From: Deltaproteobacteria bacterium
Lineage (GTDB): Bacteria > Myxococcota_A > Polyangia > Nannocystales > Nannocystaceae
Assembly: GCA_016709225.1 (NCBI GenBank)
Contig: JADJEE010000001.1
Coordinates: forward strand, 3,348,001-3,412,000
Direction: 5' to 3'
DNA: 64,000 bases
A program made the translations under genes and the position numbers. Positions 14,931 through 23,382 of the stretch are shown here, piece after piece. Positions within the stretch are counted from its first letter, which is position 1; every line of letters begins with the position of its first letter. The notes beneath the pieces were generated by a model, which worked only from the letters and a program-made list of their open reading frames with translations, was not told where the DNA came from and did no database searches.

Positions 14931-15890
14931 GTGCCCCGTCTGGTCGTGTTCGCGGATCGAGACCGCGCAGGTTCCTGGACAACGCTCGCGCACGCCCTTC
15001 GCACGCTCGGGCTGGCCGACGCGCGGGTCGTGACGCTGGCCGACGACCCCGCGCTGGCGTGGCCGCATGACATCGCCGAGGTCTTCGACGGCGGCCAGGA
15101 GCTCGGGCACCTGGTGCGCACCGCCGACCTGTTGGTGTTCGTCGACGTGCTGCCGGACGAGCTGGGTCTGTTCGACGGCATGCTCGCCGCGCGCGCCCGC
15201 GACGGTCGCACCGGCGTGCTCGTGCAGTGCGACCACGCTCCCACTCCGCTGCGGGCCCACGCGATCGCACGCGCGGTTGGGCGCGAGGGCTGGTCACTCG
15301 CGACCACGCGTCCACCCTGCACGACGCTCGCCGCCGCCGGGGCCCGCTTCTTGGCGCCGTTCGTGCCGTGGTGGCGCGCGCCGCTGCTGCCGCTGGCCGC
15401 CGGCACGCGGCTGCGACTGCGTCGCAACGAGCGCATCGTGTACGCGAGCAGCACCACGCCGCTGCGGGAGCAACCGCTGCTCGAGGGCTGGATCGATCGC
15501 GCCGAGCAGGTCGCCGCCGTCGCCCCGGGCGTACGCGTCGAGATCATGACCGCGCGGGGCCACGCTGCGGTCGCGCAGCGACGCCGACGCGCGCACCTCG
15601 TGCTCGCCGGCGCCGGCATCGGGCGCACCGCGCTCGAGGCGATGGCCCAGGGCGTACCCACGGTCGCGCAGCTCGACGACGACGAGCGCGCGGCCTGGAC
15701 CAAGCTCGCCGGCACGCCGCCGCCGGTCGTCGCCCCCGACGCGCTCGAGCAGGCCATCACCGAGCTGGTACCGACCGCGGAGCCCAACCTGGCCCTGCGC
15801 CGCTGGGTCGGTCGCGCCGCCGATCCGCACCAGTGGCTGCGGGCCTGCGAGGCCTGGCTCGCGCGGCGACCACACGCCCGCGCCGCGTGA
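14931..15890 (+). CDS. GT-B-like glycosyltransferase-type protein, function unknown
   Basis: 319-aa soluble protein. Start is the GTG at 14931, strongly supported by AGGAGA at 14920-14925 with 5-nt spacing. The N-terminal half (LVVFADRDRAGSWTTLAHALRTLG, with VFVDVLPDE and LVQCDHAPTPLR) and the C-terminal half (LVLAGAGIGRTALEAMAQGVPTVAQLD) look like the two Rossmann domains of a GT-B fold. The latter segment resembles the donor-binding loop of family 1/28/4 glycosyltransferases, where a conserved E/N lies in G-x-x-x-E-A-x-A-x-G-x-P. No complete family signature is seen, so the enzyme activity is inference. The LMW phosphatase gene is convergent, with a 10-nt gap. Confidence 0.7.
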   Translation: MPRLVVFADRDRAGSWTTLAHALRTLGLADARVVTLADDPALAWPHDIAEVFDGGQELGHLVRTADLLVFVDVLPDELGLFDGMLAARARDGRTGVLVQCDHAPTPLRAHAIARAVGREGWSLATTRPPCTTLAAAGARFLAPFVPWWRAPLLPLAAGTRLRLRRNERIVYASSTTPLREQPLLEGWIDRAEQVAAVAPGVRVEIMTARGHAAVAQRRRRAHLVLAGAGIGRTALEAMAQGVPTVAQLDDDERAAWTKLAGTPPPVVAPDALEQAITELVPTAEPNLALRRWVGRAADPHQWLRACEAWLARRPHARAA

Positions 15891-15900
15891 TCGCGATCGA

Positions 15901-16404
15901 CTACGGCGTCGGCAGCTCGTCGAGCAAGCCCACGCACGCGCGCTCGAGGATCGCGAACACGTGCTCGTAGGCCTCGATGCCGCGCCTCACCGGATCGGGC
16001 ACGTCGGCGTCGGACCCCTGGGCCTTGGGATCGACCACGTGCCGCAGCAGTCGCACGCGCGCCTTGCCGCCCTGCACCGGGCCGAACGCCGACAGCCGCT
16101 GCAGACGCTGCAGGTCGTCGAGGTTGGCGCGATCCATCGCGAGCACGTGATCGAAGCGATGGAGGTCGTCGGGCACGACCCCGCGCGAGCGGCCGACCAG
16201 CGCCGGCAGATCGATGCCGTGTCGCGCGGCGACCTCGACCGAGTGGGGATGGGGCGATGCGCCGTCGGCCGCCCAGCAGCCTGCGGAGTCGATCACGAAG
16301 CGATCGGCCAGTCCACGCGCGCGCACGTGGTGGGCGAAGATGCCTTCGGCCAGCGGCGAACGACAGAGGTTCGCGTGGCACACGAACAGCACGCCGACGG
16401 TCAT
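15901..16404 (-). CDS. Low-molecular-weight protein tyrosine phosphatase
   Basis: 167-aa cytosolic phosphatase. The P-loop C-x5-R-S is CHANLCRS (nucleophile Cys9, Arg15), and the acid DP loop is DVPDPV near residue 135. Length is typical (140-170). Such enzymes reverse BY-kinase tyrosine phosphorylation in capsule and exopolysaccharide systems; a BY-kinase is encoded at 60522-63044, but the genes are far apart, so any link is inference. The start lies 5 nt downstream of the lipoprotein stop on the same strand, so the two form an operon. Confidence 0.92.
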   Translation of the reverse strand: MTVGVLFVCHANLCRSPLAEGIFAHHVRARGLADRFVIDSAGCWAADGASPHPHSVEVAARHGIDLPALVGRSRGVVPDDLHRFDHVLAMDRANLDDLQRLQRLSAFGPVQGGKARVRLLRHVVDPKAQGSDADVPDPVRRGIEAYEHVFAILERACVGLLDELPTP

Positions 16405-16409
16405 CGGCG

Positions 16410-17246
16410 CTACTTGCTCCCGAGCAACTTCTTGACCTCGGGATCATCCTTGATGATCTCCCACATCGGATCGAACTCGATCTGCGCGAGCAGCTTCTTG
16501 CCGCCGCGCTCCTTCACCTGCCGGAGCAGGTCGCGGGTCGTATCGATCTCTCCGGTGGTCACGCTCTGCTTGGCGAGGTTGAACAACGGATCGGGGTACT
16601 TGGGATCCTTCGCCGCGGCCCACTCGTAGAACACCTTGGCGCGCTCGGGGTGCTCGAAGAGCTTGTCGCCGCGGGCGTTGGCGGCCTTGGCGACGTCCTT
16701 GGCGCTCTTGCCCGCAGCCTCGAGCTCTGCCAGCGCAGCGAGGGCGCGGTCGTCCTTGGTCTTCTTGTTCTTGATCTCGGCCTCGAGCGCCGCCGGATCG
16801 ACTGCCGCCGCGCCACCTTCGGCCTTGCCGTCGGTGTCACCCTTGCCATCGGTGTCACCCTTGCCGTCGGTATCGCCCTTGCCGTCGGTATCGCCCTTGC
16901 CGTCGGTGTCGCCCTTGCCGTCGTCGGCGGCCGCGCCCGTCTGTGCGGCGGCCTTGCCGTCGTCGACCGCCTTGCCGGCATCGTCCGCGGCCTTGCCGGC
17001 ATCGTCCGCGGCTTTGCCGTCGGCGGCGACCTTGCCCGCATCCTCGGCGGCCTTGCCTGCATCGTCGGCCTTCGCGATCGGCTTGGTCACGGCGGGCACC
17101 GGCTTGCCGTCGTTGCCCCCGCAGGCCGACAGCACCAGCGCAAGCGCGATCGCTGCGCTCGCGCGGCGTCGCGGCGTCGGGACCTTCGAAGTGACGTCGG
17201 GGCGGCCCGGAATGGCCTGCGAAACGTTACAGAAAATCGATCGCAT
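16410..17246 (-). CDS. Lipoprotein with Asp/Lys/Gly repeats and TPR-like C-terminus
   Basis: 278-aa predicted outer or periplasmic lipoprotein. A basic stretch (TPRRR) precedes the hydrophobic helix AIALALVLSAC (lipobox near residue 42). Low-complexity sequence follows: DDAGKAA-type repeats, then five tandem copies of GDTDGK. The C-terminal third (about 170-278) is helical (LAALAELEAAGKSAKDVAKA, KVFYEWAAAKDPKYPDPLFN) with a TPR-like look and ends DDPEVKKLLGSK. The start at MRSIFCN is the nearest ATG upstream of the signal region; a shorter start at an internal GTG is possible. Co-transcribed with the LMW phosphatase. Repeats suggest length variation between strains; function unknown. Confidence 0.75.
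   Translation of the reverse strand: MRSIFCNVSQAIPGRPDVTSKVPTPRRRASAAIALALVLSACGGNDGKPVPAVTKPIAKADDAGKAAEDAGKVAADGKAADDAGKAADDAGKAVDDGKAAAQTGAAADDGKGDTDGKGDTDGKGDTDGKGDTDGKGDTDGKAEGGAAAVDPAALEAEIKNKKTKDDRALAALAELEAAGKSAKDVAKAANARGDKLFEHPERAKVFYEWAAAKDPKYPDPLFNLAKQSVTTGEIDTTRDLLRQVKERGGKKLLAQIEFDPMWEIIKDDPEVKKLLGSK
16824..16923 (-). repeat. 18-bp tandem repeat, 5.5 copies
   Basis: Five full 18-bp units (CTTGCCGTCGGTGTCGCC and close variants) plus a 10-bp partial unit, in frame, encoding (GDTDGK)5. Copies differ at 1-3 positions, mostly synonymous changes, so the protein repeat is conserved while the DNA drifts. Confidence 0.9.
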
Positions 17247-17364
17247 CGCGCGCGAGTGTAACGCCAACGCGGTGGCCCGTGTCCAGCCGCCGACGATCCT
17301 CGATCCATTCGCTGCTCGGCCAGCGTATCCGTTCGACGGCATCTGACGTATGCTGCGTGCGCCC

Positions 17365-18771
17365 ATGGTGTTTGCGGTCCCGCTCGCGTTCACCCTCATG
17401 TCAACGCTCGCCCCCGCCGAGGGCGCCACTGCAGCCGGAGATCCAGCACTGGAGGCCGCTGTGGCGGCCATCTTCGACGACGCCTGCACGATGTGCCACT
17501 CGTCGGGCGGCGACCCCAGCGACCCCGCCGGCATCGATCTGAGCGGCTCGCCCACGCGGCTCATCGGCACCAAGTCGGTGGTGGTCGACAAGCTGATGGT
17601 CGCGCCCGGCGACCCCGACGGCAGCTACTTGATCGACAAGATCATCGCCTCGCCGGCGATGAAGGGCGCCATCATGCCCGAGGGCATGGACCCGCTCAGC
17701 AAGGAACAGGTCGAGACCATCCGCAAATGGATCGCTTCACTGCCCAAGGACGCCACCGGTGGTGGTGCGGCCGGCGGCGGCGACGATGGTGGTGGCGGTG
17801 GTGGTGGCGGTGGTGGTGGTGGCGAGCCGCCCAAGCGCAGCCCCAAGCCGTTCCATGGCACCGAGCAGACCGTGTTGCCGACCACCACGACGCTCGGCAA
17901 GCGCACCCTGCAGTACCGCATCGATCACCGCTTCGGCCGCATCGGCACCGAGCGCGGCGCGTTCGGCCTCGACGCCGGCGTGGTGATGAGCATGGGCCTG
18001 CAGTACGGCATCCTCGACGGCTGGGACGTCCGTCTGCGCCGCACCAACTCGCGCAAGGGCTGGGAGCTCGGCACCAAGTACGTGCCCGTGCGGCAGGAGG
18101 CCGGCATGCCACTGTCGTTCGGCATGTACGCCTCGGTCGACTTCTATCGCGACTTCGGCGTCGCGAACCCGTGGACCGGCAACTTCATGGCCATGCTCTC
18201 GCGGCTATGGTTCCAGCGCTGGGTGACGATGCTGACGCTCGGCTACCACCTGCGCACCGATCACAACGGCCGTCCCACCGTCGACTTCAAGGACGGCAAC
18301 GGCCCAGTGCTCGTGAAGGACACCCGCGACACCCTCGACGTCGGCATCGCGACCTCGGTCTACCTCGGCAAGCGCAAGCAGTGGGGCATCGATCTCGAGT
18401 GGATCGTGCCGATCCCCGCCGGCGGCACGCCCAACGTCTTCTACTACCGCGGCGGCGATGCCGATCCCGGCGGCAGCAAGATCGGCGCGTGGAGCCTCGG
18501 CGGCTCGTACACCACCGGCAAGCACTTCTTCCAGGTGTTCTTCACCAACAACCGCGAGATCCACACCAACGGCGCGGCGCCGGGCGGCCAGAGCGGCAAC
18601 CCCTTCAAGACCGACGGCGTGGACAGCAAGAACCCGTTCCACAAGTTCAACTTCTTCCTCGGCTTCAACCTCGGCCGCAACTTCACGCTCGGCAAGCGCG
18701 TCGACGCGGGCAAGGCCAAGCGCAAGACCAAGAAGTCCGGCACCAAGACCTCCGCGAAGGAGAGCGCCTGA
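17365..18771 (+). CDS. Cytochrome c domain fused through poly-Gly linker to outer-membrane beta-barrel (DUF5777-like)
   Basis: 468 aa from the ATG at 17365. Signal peptide MVFAVPLAFTLMSTLAPAEG, then a cytochrome c-like domain (about 24-135) with heme motif CTMCH at 41-45 and candidate axial ligands in IMPEGMDPLSKEQVETIRKWI. A Gly/Asp-rich linker (about 137-157, twelve consecutive Gly) leads to about 300 residues of amphipathic beta strands with aromatic ends (YRIDHRFGRIG, WDVRLRRTNSRKGWELGTKY, FNFFLGFNLGRNFTLGKR). This resembles DUF5777-type barrels found beside surface cytochromes. An in-frame ATG at 17350 exists, but a TATGCT -10-like box (17349-17354) overlaps it. The next gene starts 2 nt after the stop. 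Likely an electron-transfer or respiratory surface module. Confidence 0.78.
   Translation: MVFAVPLAFTLMSTLAPAEGATAAGDPALEAAVAAIFDDACTMCHSSGGDPSDPAGIDLSGSPTRLIGTKSVVVDKLMVAPGDPDGSYLIDKIIASPAMKGAIMPEGMDPLSKEQVETIRKWIASLPKDATGGGAAGGGDDGGGGGGGGGGGGEPPKRSPKPFHGTEQTVLPTTTTLGKRTLQYRIDHRFGRIGTERGAFGLDAGVVMSMGLQYGILDGWDVRLRRTNSRKGWELGTKYVPVRQEAGMPLSFGMYASVDFYRDFGVANPWTGNFMAMLSRLWFQRWVTMLTLGYHLRTDHNGRPTVDFKDGNGPVLVKDTRDTLDVGIATSVYLGKRKQWGIDLEWIVPIPAGGTPNVFYYRGGDADPGGSKIGAWSLGGSYTTGKHFFQVFFTNNREIHTNGAAPGGQSGNPFKTDGVDSKNPFHKFNFFLGFNLGRNFTLGKRVDAGKAKRKTKKSGTKTSAKESA
17758..17823 (+). repeat. GGT/GGC-rich poly-glycine coding tract
   Basis: Low-complexity GGT/GGC run encoding the Gly-rich linker of the cytochrome-barrel fusion. 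Such triplet tracts can vary in length without frameshift. Confidence 0.8.
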
Positions 18772-18773
18772 TC

Positions 18774-20069
18774 ATGCGAACCGAAACGATCCTACGACGC
18801 GCGGCGATGGTGACGTTGGTGGGCGGGCTGGTCCCCGCCTGCGAGCAGGTCAAGCGAGTCGACGGCGGATCCGCGGCGTGTGTACCGGCCGAGGTGCAGG
18901 CGGCATTCGACCGCAGCTGCAGCGGCGGTGGCTGCCACAGCTCGGCGCCGTTCGCCAACTCGCTGTCCCTCGCCCCCGGCGCCAGCGGCGACTCGATCGG
19001 CAAGCAGGCGTCGACCTACCCGCTGCCGCTCATCGAGCTCGGCAACACCGAGGGCAGCTACCTCGCGCAGAAGATCATGCTCAACCCTTCGATCGCGATC
19101 GTCGGCGACGTGATGCCACCGGGCTTCTCGGCGTCGAACGCCACGCAGGTCGAGGACGTGAACACGATCCTCACGTGGATCGGCGGCGGCGTGTTCGACT
19201 GCGCCAGCGCCGACACCGGCGGCTCGGCCGACACCGGCATGGGCTCGGGCTCGGGCGATACCGGCACCGCCCTGCGTGGCTGTGGCCTCGAGGACTTGAA
19301 CCCGGGCGCGGCGGATCCGATCGTCTCGGGCACCGACCCGATGCAGATCCCGCCCGACATCGCGACGATCCTCGTCGAGAACTGCGGCTGCCACTACACC
19401 AACGAGTACCCGACGCCGCCGCCGTACATCGACTACAAGGAGGGCACGCAGCCGCTCGACATCGCGACGTGGGCGGGCTTCCAGGCCACCAACCCCACCG
19501 GCACGCCGTACCACGCGGTGACGCTGACGCGCGTGATGGGCGGCCCACCGATCGCGATGCCGCCCGGCGATCCCCACTGCCAGGCGATGAGCGCCGAGGA
19601 CACAGCGACCCTCATCGATTGGCTGACCGCAGAGGCGCCCGACTGCACCACCTGGACCGGGGCCGGCTGCACCGGCGAGATGACGACCCAGGGCTGCGGA
19701 CTCGAGGACGTGAAGGCGGGCGCACCGAACCCGATGAACGCCGGCACCGGCGCGATGCAGATCCCGCCGGACATCGGCACCATCCTCACCGACAACTGCG
19801 GCTGTCACCTCGCCGACGACCTCGACGTCGCGCTCGCCGACTACAGCGGCATGTTCGACATGAGCACGCTGGGCGGCTGGCAGCTGCTGACCGGCGGCAC
19901 CATGCCGGTGCCCTACCACGAGGTCGCGCTCGACTACCTCGAGATGGACTTCATGCCGTTCGAGGGCTGCGATGTCGGCGGCGGCGTGAAGATGCCGACC
20001 GACGATCGTGACACGCTCGTCGCGTGGCTGACCGCGGGCGCGCCCGACGGCGCGACCTGGATGCCGTAG
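18774..20069 (+). CDS. Lipoprotein with two internal repeats and non-canonical heme-like motifs (CX4CH, two CxCH)
   Basis: 431-aa exported lipoprotein-like protein (MRTETILRRAAMVTLVGGLV, then PAC near residue 23). The N-terminal domain has CSGGGCH (C49-x4-C54-H55) and the context LIELGNTEGSYLAQKI and VMPPGF, typical of planctomycete/myxobacterial c-type cytochromes. After a Thr/Gly/Ser linker come two paralogous repeats of about 135 aa, each starting GCGLED, running through MQIPPDI and reaching CGCH (C204-G-C206-H207 and C342-G-C344-H345). CxCH is one residue shorter than the standard CxxCH, so heme attachment is uncertain. AAGGAGA Shine-Dalgarno lies inside the upstream gene's end; 2-nt intergenic gap indicates translational coupling to the cytochrome-barrel fusion. 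Confidence 0.78.
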   Translation: MRTETILRRAAMVTLVGGLVPACEQVKRVDGGSAACVPAEVQAAFDRSCSGGGCHSSAPFANSLSLAPGASGDSIGKQASTYPLPLIELGNTEGSYLAQKIMLNPSIAIVGDVMPPGFSASNATQVEDVNTILTWIGGGVFDCASADTGGSADTGMGSGSGDTGTALRGCGLEDLNPGAADPIVSGTDPMQIPPDIATILVENCGCHYTNEYPTPPPYIDYKEGTQPLDIATWAGFQATNPTGTPYHAVTLTRVMGGPPIAMPPGDPHCQAMSAEDTATLIDWLTAEAPDCTTWTGAGCTGEMTTQGCGLEDVKAGAPNPMNAGTGAMQIPPDIGTILTDNCGCHLADDLDVALADYSGMFDMSTLGGWQLLTGGTMPVPYHEVALDYLEMDFMPFEGCDVGGGVKMPTDDRDTLVAWLTAGAPDGATWMP

Positions 20070-20081
20070 GCGCCCGACCTA

Positions 20082-23024
20082 CTACGCCTTCGCCCGCTTC
20101 GCCACCGTCACGCCGAGCTCCTTGGCGGCGGCGGGGTGGATCTCGAGCTCGATCGCGCGTCCGGCCACCAGCAGCTGCTGCACCGGCGTGCCCTCGGCGA
20201 TGGGCTTGCCCGAGAGCGTCTTGATGACGACCGGCGGGTGCTGCTTCTCGTGCTTCTCGAGCTGCTTCTCGAGCTGCTTCTGCAGCGACTCCTCGACGCT
20301 GGTCCACGCCAGGCGACCGCGACACTTCGGGAACGCCGAGCAGCCCAGCCACGGGCCGCGCTTGCCGCGACGCAGGTTCATCGGGCTCTTGCACTTCGGG
20401 CACTCGAGCGCGTCGACCACCAGCGGCGGCATCGACGGGAATTTCACGCCGCCCTTCTTGTCGAGGTTGAGCACGAAGGTGCTGGCGGGATAGTTCACCG
20501 AGGCCAGGAACTGGCCGAAGCGACCGTTTCGCAGCTCCATCTGCGAGCCGTCGTCGGGGCACGCGATGTCGACCATCTCGGGCAGCTGCGGCCGGCCTTC
20601 GCGGTCGATGGGCGCCGAGTAGTCACACTCCGGGTAGGTCGTGCACGACAGGAAGCGACCGTTGCGACCGAAGCGGTAGCACGTGCGTGAGCCGCACTTG
20701 GGGCACTTGAACAACGCCGGCTGGATCTCCGCCTTGGCGTGGGTCATGTCCTCGTGGGCCGCCTCGAGCGCGCGCGAGAACGGGCCGTAGAAGTCCTTCA
20801 ACATCTTCACCCAGTCGCCGGCCTGGTCCTCGATCTTGTCGAGCTCGGCCTCCATCTGGCGGGTGTAACCGACGTCGATGAGGGCCGGGAACGCCTCGGT
20901 GAGCTTGTCGGTGACGACCTCGCCGAGGTCGGTGGCGTGGAAGCGACGCTCGACCTGCTCGACGTACTTGCGGTCTTGGATGACGCTGATGATCGAGGCG
21001 TAGGTCGACGGGCGACCGATGCCCTCGGACTCCATGGTCTTGACCAGCGAGGCTTCGGTGTAGCGCGGCGGCGGGCTGCCGAACTTCTGCAGCGCGTCGA
21101 TGGCGAAGGCGCCCAGGGTGTCCTTCTTGGCCAGCTCCGGCAGGGTCTGCTCGTCGGAGGCCAGCGGCGCGCCGGTGATGCGGTAGAAGCCGTCGAACGC
21201 GAGCACGCGGCCGGTCGCACGCAGCACGGCGCCGGTCTTCTTGTCGGCGCGCGTCATCGTGACCGCGGTCGAGTCCCACTGCGCGGGCACCATCTGGCAC
21301 GCGACGAAGCGCCGCCAGATGAGATCGTACAGCCGCGCCTGATCGGTGGTGAGCGCGGCCGCGACGTCCTCGGGCTTGCGCTCGACGCTGGTCGGACGGA
21401 TGGCCTCGTGGGCCTCCTGCGCGTCCTTGTTGGAGGAGCTGTAGCGCTGCGGCTCGTCGGGCAGGTACTTGGGCCCGAGCTTGCCGATGAACTTGCGCGC
21501 CTCGTCGACCGCCTCGGGCGCGAGGTTGGTCGAGTCGGTGCGCATGTACGTGATGAGACCGACCTGGCCCTCGCCGGGGATCTCGACGCCTTCGTACAGC
21601 GCCTGCGCGGCCCGCATGGTCCGCTGCGCGGTGAAGCCGAGCTGGTTGGCGGCGGCGATCTGCAGCGACGAGGTGATGAACGGCGGCGACGGCTTGGTGC
21701 TGGTGCGGCGGGTCTCGATGCCGGTGACCTCGTAGCGCACGCCGGGCGCGACCTTGCCGGCCACCGTGCGCAGCCACTTCGCCGGGCCCTTGCCGCTGGG
21801 GTCCTCGGTGCTGTCGACCGCGACCTGCACCAGGCCGACGGCCTCGGCGACCTTCTTCACCTCGGCGGTCAGATCCTTGGGCTTGTCGGCGGGGCAGCCC
21901 AGCTCGAACTTCTTGCCACCGATCTCGACCAGCTCGGCGCTGAAGCCCTGGTGCTCGCCGAGCCAGCCGTTCTTGATCTTGACCGTCGGCGGCTTGCCCT
22001 TCTCGTCGCGGGTGGCGAGCAGCGCGGTCCAGCCCTTGGCGAGCTTGTCGATGGCCTTGTCGCCCTTGTCGCCGACCGCCGCCTTGCTCACCAGCGCGCT
22101 GACCTCCCAGCGCTCGTCGGGCACGAAGGCCTGGATCTCGCGCTCGCGCTCGACGATGAGCCGCACCGCGACCGATTGCACGCGACCGGCCGAGAGCCCC
22201 CGCGCGACCTTCTTCCACAACAGCGGCGAGGCCTGGTAGCCGACGATGCGATCGAGGATGCGGCGGGCCTGCTGCGCGTTGACCTTGGCCTCGTCGATCG
22301 GGCGTGGATGCGCGAACGCCTTCTGCACCTCGGTCTTGGTGATGGCGTTGAAGACCACCCGCTTGGCGCGGGCCGGCTGGATGCCGAGCACCTGCGCGAG
22401 ATGCCAGGCAATCGCCTCGCCCTCGCGATCGAGGTCCGTCGCAAACCAGACTTCCGAGGCGTCCTTGGCGTAGCGCTTGAGCTCGGCGACGGTCTTCTGC
22501 TTGCCGGAGAGCACCACGTAGGTGGGCCGGAAGCCGTGCTCGAGATCGACGCCGGGCACCGGCTGCTTCTCGCCCTTGGGCGCCTTCTCGGGCAGGTCGC
22601 GCACGTGACCGACGCTGGCGTGCACGACGAAGTCGGCGCCCAGGTACTTGTTGATGGTCTTGGCCTTCGCGGGAGACTCGACGATGACCAGCTGGCGGCC
22701 GTTGCCGCGCTTGAACGGCTTGGCGGGGGCGTTGACGTCGAGCTCGTCGTCATCGACGACCTCGATCTCGCTGGCCTTGCCGCGGGCCTTCGCGGGCGCC
22801 TTGGCGGCCGACTTCGCGGCCGACTTGGCGCTCGGCTTCGCGGGCGCCTTCAGCTCGGGCTTGGCCGCCGTCTTGGCCGCGCTGCGACCGTTCTTCGGCG
22901 CGGCCGCGGCGGACTTGCCCGCGTCGCCGTTGCGACCGGTGGACTTGGCGCTCGCGCCTCGATCCACTTTACGCGCAGCGGTCGTGGTCGAGCTGGTGGG
23001 CTGCTTGCGTGGACTCTGCGGCAT
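20082..23024 (-). CDS. topA: DNA topoisomerase I (omega protein) with Lys/Ala-rich N-terminal extension
   Basis: 980-aa type IA topoisomerase relaxing negative supercoils. Unusually, about 110 residues of Ala/Lys/Ser/Pro-rich sequence, resembling histone H1-type tails, precede the TOPRIM domain (QLVIVESPAKAKTINKYLG from residue 111; Glu116). The active-site Tyr is Y493 in LITYMRTDSTN. The C-terminus has three zinc-ribbon-like modules. The first (CPKC...C) and third (CPKCKSP...GCSAFPKC) keep their four Cys, while the middle one (CPDDG...ASVNYP) has lost most. Start at MPQSPRKQ is used; an in-frame ATG 29 codons upstream overlaps the putative promoter. Stop lies 12 nt from the convergent cytochrome lipoprotein's stop. 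Confidence 0.96.
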   Translation of the reverse strand: MPQSPRKQPTSSTTTAARKVDRGASAKSTGRNGDAGKSAAAAPKNGRSAAKTAAKPELKAPAKPSAKSAAKSAAKAPAKARGKASEIEVVDDDELDVNAPAKPFKRGNGRQLVIVESPAKAKTINKYLGADFVVHASVGHVRDLPEKAPKGEKQPVPGVDLEHGFRPTYVVLSGKQKTVAELKRYAKDASEVWFATDLDREGEAIAWHLAQVLGIQPARAKRVVFNAITKTEVQKAFAHPRPIDEAKVNAQQARRILDRIVGYQASPLLWKKVARGLSAGRVQSVAVRLIVEREREIQAFVPDERWEVSALVSKAAVGDKGDKAIDKLAKGWTALLATRDEKGKPPTVKIKNGWLGEHQGFSAELVEIGGKKFELGCPADKPKDLTAEVKKVAEAVGLVQVAVDSTEDPSGKGPAKWLRTVAGKVAPGVRYEVTGIETRRTSTKPSPPFITSSLQIAAANQLGFTAQRTMRAAQALYEGVEIPGEGQVGLITYMRTDSTNLAPEAVDEARKFIGKLGPKYLPDEPQRYSSSNKDAQEAHEAIRPTSVERKPEDVAAALTTDQARLYDLIWRRFVACQMVPAQWDSTAVTMTRADKKTGAVLRATGRVLAFDGFYRITGAPLASDEQTLPELAKKDTLGAFAIDALQKFGSPPPRYTEASLVKTMESEGIGRPSTYASIISVIQDRKYVEQVERRFHATDLGEVVTDKLTEAFPALIDVGYTRQMEAELDKIEDQAGDWVKMLKDFYGPFSRALEAAHEDMTHAKAEIQPALFKCPKCGSRTCYRFGRNGRFLSCTTYPECDYSAPIDREGRPQLPEMVDIACPDDGSQMELRNGRFGQFLASVNYPASTFVLNLDKKGGVKFPSMPPLVVDALECPKCKSPMNLRRGKRGPWLGCSAFPKCRGRLAWTSVEESLQKQLEKQLEKHEKQHPPVVIKTLSGKPIAEGTPVQQLLVAGRAIELEIHPAAAKELGVTVAKRAKA

Positions 23025-23083
23025 GAAGCTTTTGGCCCTCGAGGGCGAACGATGGACCAGGGGCGGCCCACCTCGGGGGCCCG

Positions 23084-23111
23084 AATGTAGTTGAACTGGC
23101 CGGCCCCGCAA
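23084..23111 (-). promoter_or_regulatory. Promoter candidate for topA with overlapping palindrome
   Basis: Read on the minus strand: TTGCGG (23111-23106), 16-bp spacer, TACATT (23089-23084), giving a leader of about 55 nt. The 7-bp-arm palindrome GGCCCCG-CAA-CGGGGCC (23102-23118) overlaps the -35 and could be an operator or a supercoiling-sensitive element. Inference from position and spacing. Confidence 0.4.
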
Positions 23112-23314
23112 CGGGGCCCCATCGCTTCGGCGTCAAACCGGGCCCTACATGGCAGCAGAGCCGTCGGCGCACCTCTCGCGTGCGCGGTGGCGTAGGCTCG
23201 CACGCGCGCGCGTGCACACGCGGGGGCTCACGCGTGCGCGCGCGATCACGACGCGCGCGACGTCGACGATGGGTTCGCGATCGTGCGCGTCGCGTTGGAG
23301 CAATGCACGACGAA

Positions 23315-23349
23315 CGCCCCCGCGCGTCGTGTCGACGTCGGCGGGGGCG
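23315..23349 (-). terminator. Hairpin after the Cys-rich protein gene
   Basis: CGCCCCCGC (23315-23323) and GCGGGGGCG (23341-23349) form a perfect 9-bp GC stem with a 17-nt loop, 34 nt beyond the stop of the minus-strand gene ending at 23383. No T-run is evident, so factor-independent termination is only probable. Confidence 0.5.
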
Positions 23350-23382
23350 TGGCGATCGCGTGAAGCGACGCGACGCGATCGA

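Larger units (their letters stand above)
23025..23382. other. Intergenic region upstream of topA with alternating purine-pyrimidine tracts
   Basis: 358 bp with no credible gene. Contains the topA promoter candidate (23084-23111), a GGCCCCG-CAA-CGGGGCC hairpin (23102-23118), two CG-rich alternating purine-pyrimidine tracts (about 23199-23222 and 23232-23249) and a terminator hairpin for the next gene (23315-23349). Confidence 0.6.

Noticed and set aside
16824..16923. Tandem repeats as a possible CRISPR array
   Set aside because: Units are contiguous 18-bp in-frame codon repeats with no spacers, inside a lipoprotein gene.
20739..23090. Long plus-strand open frame opposite topA
   Set aside because: Antisense shadow; the minus strand holds TOPRIM, the active-site Tyr and zinc motifs.
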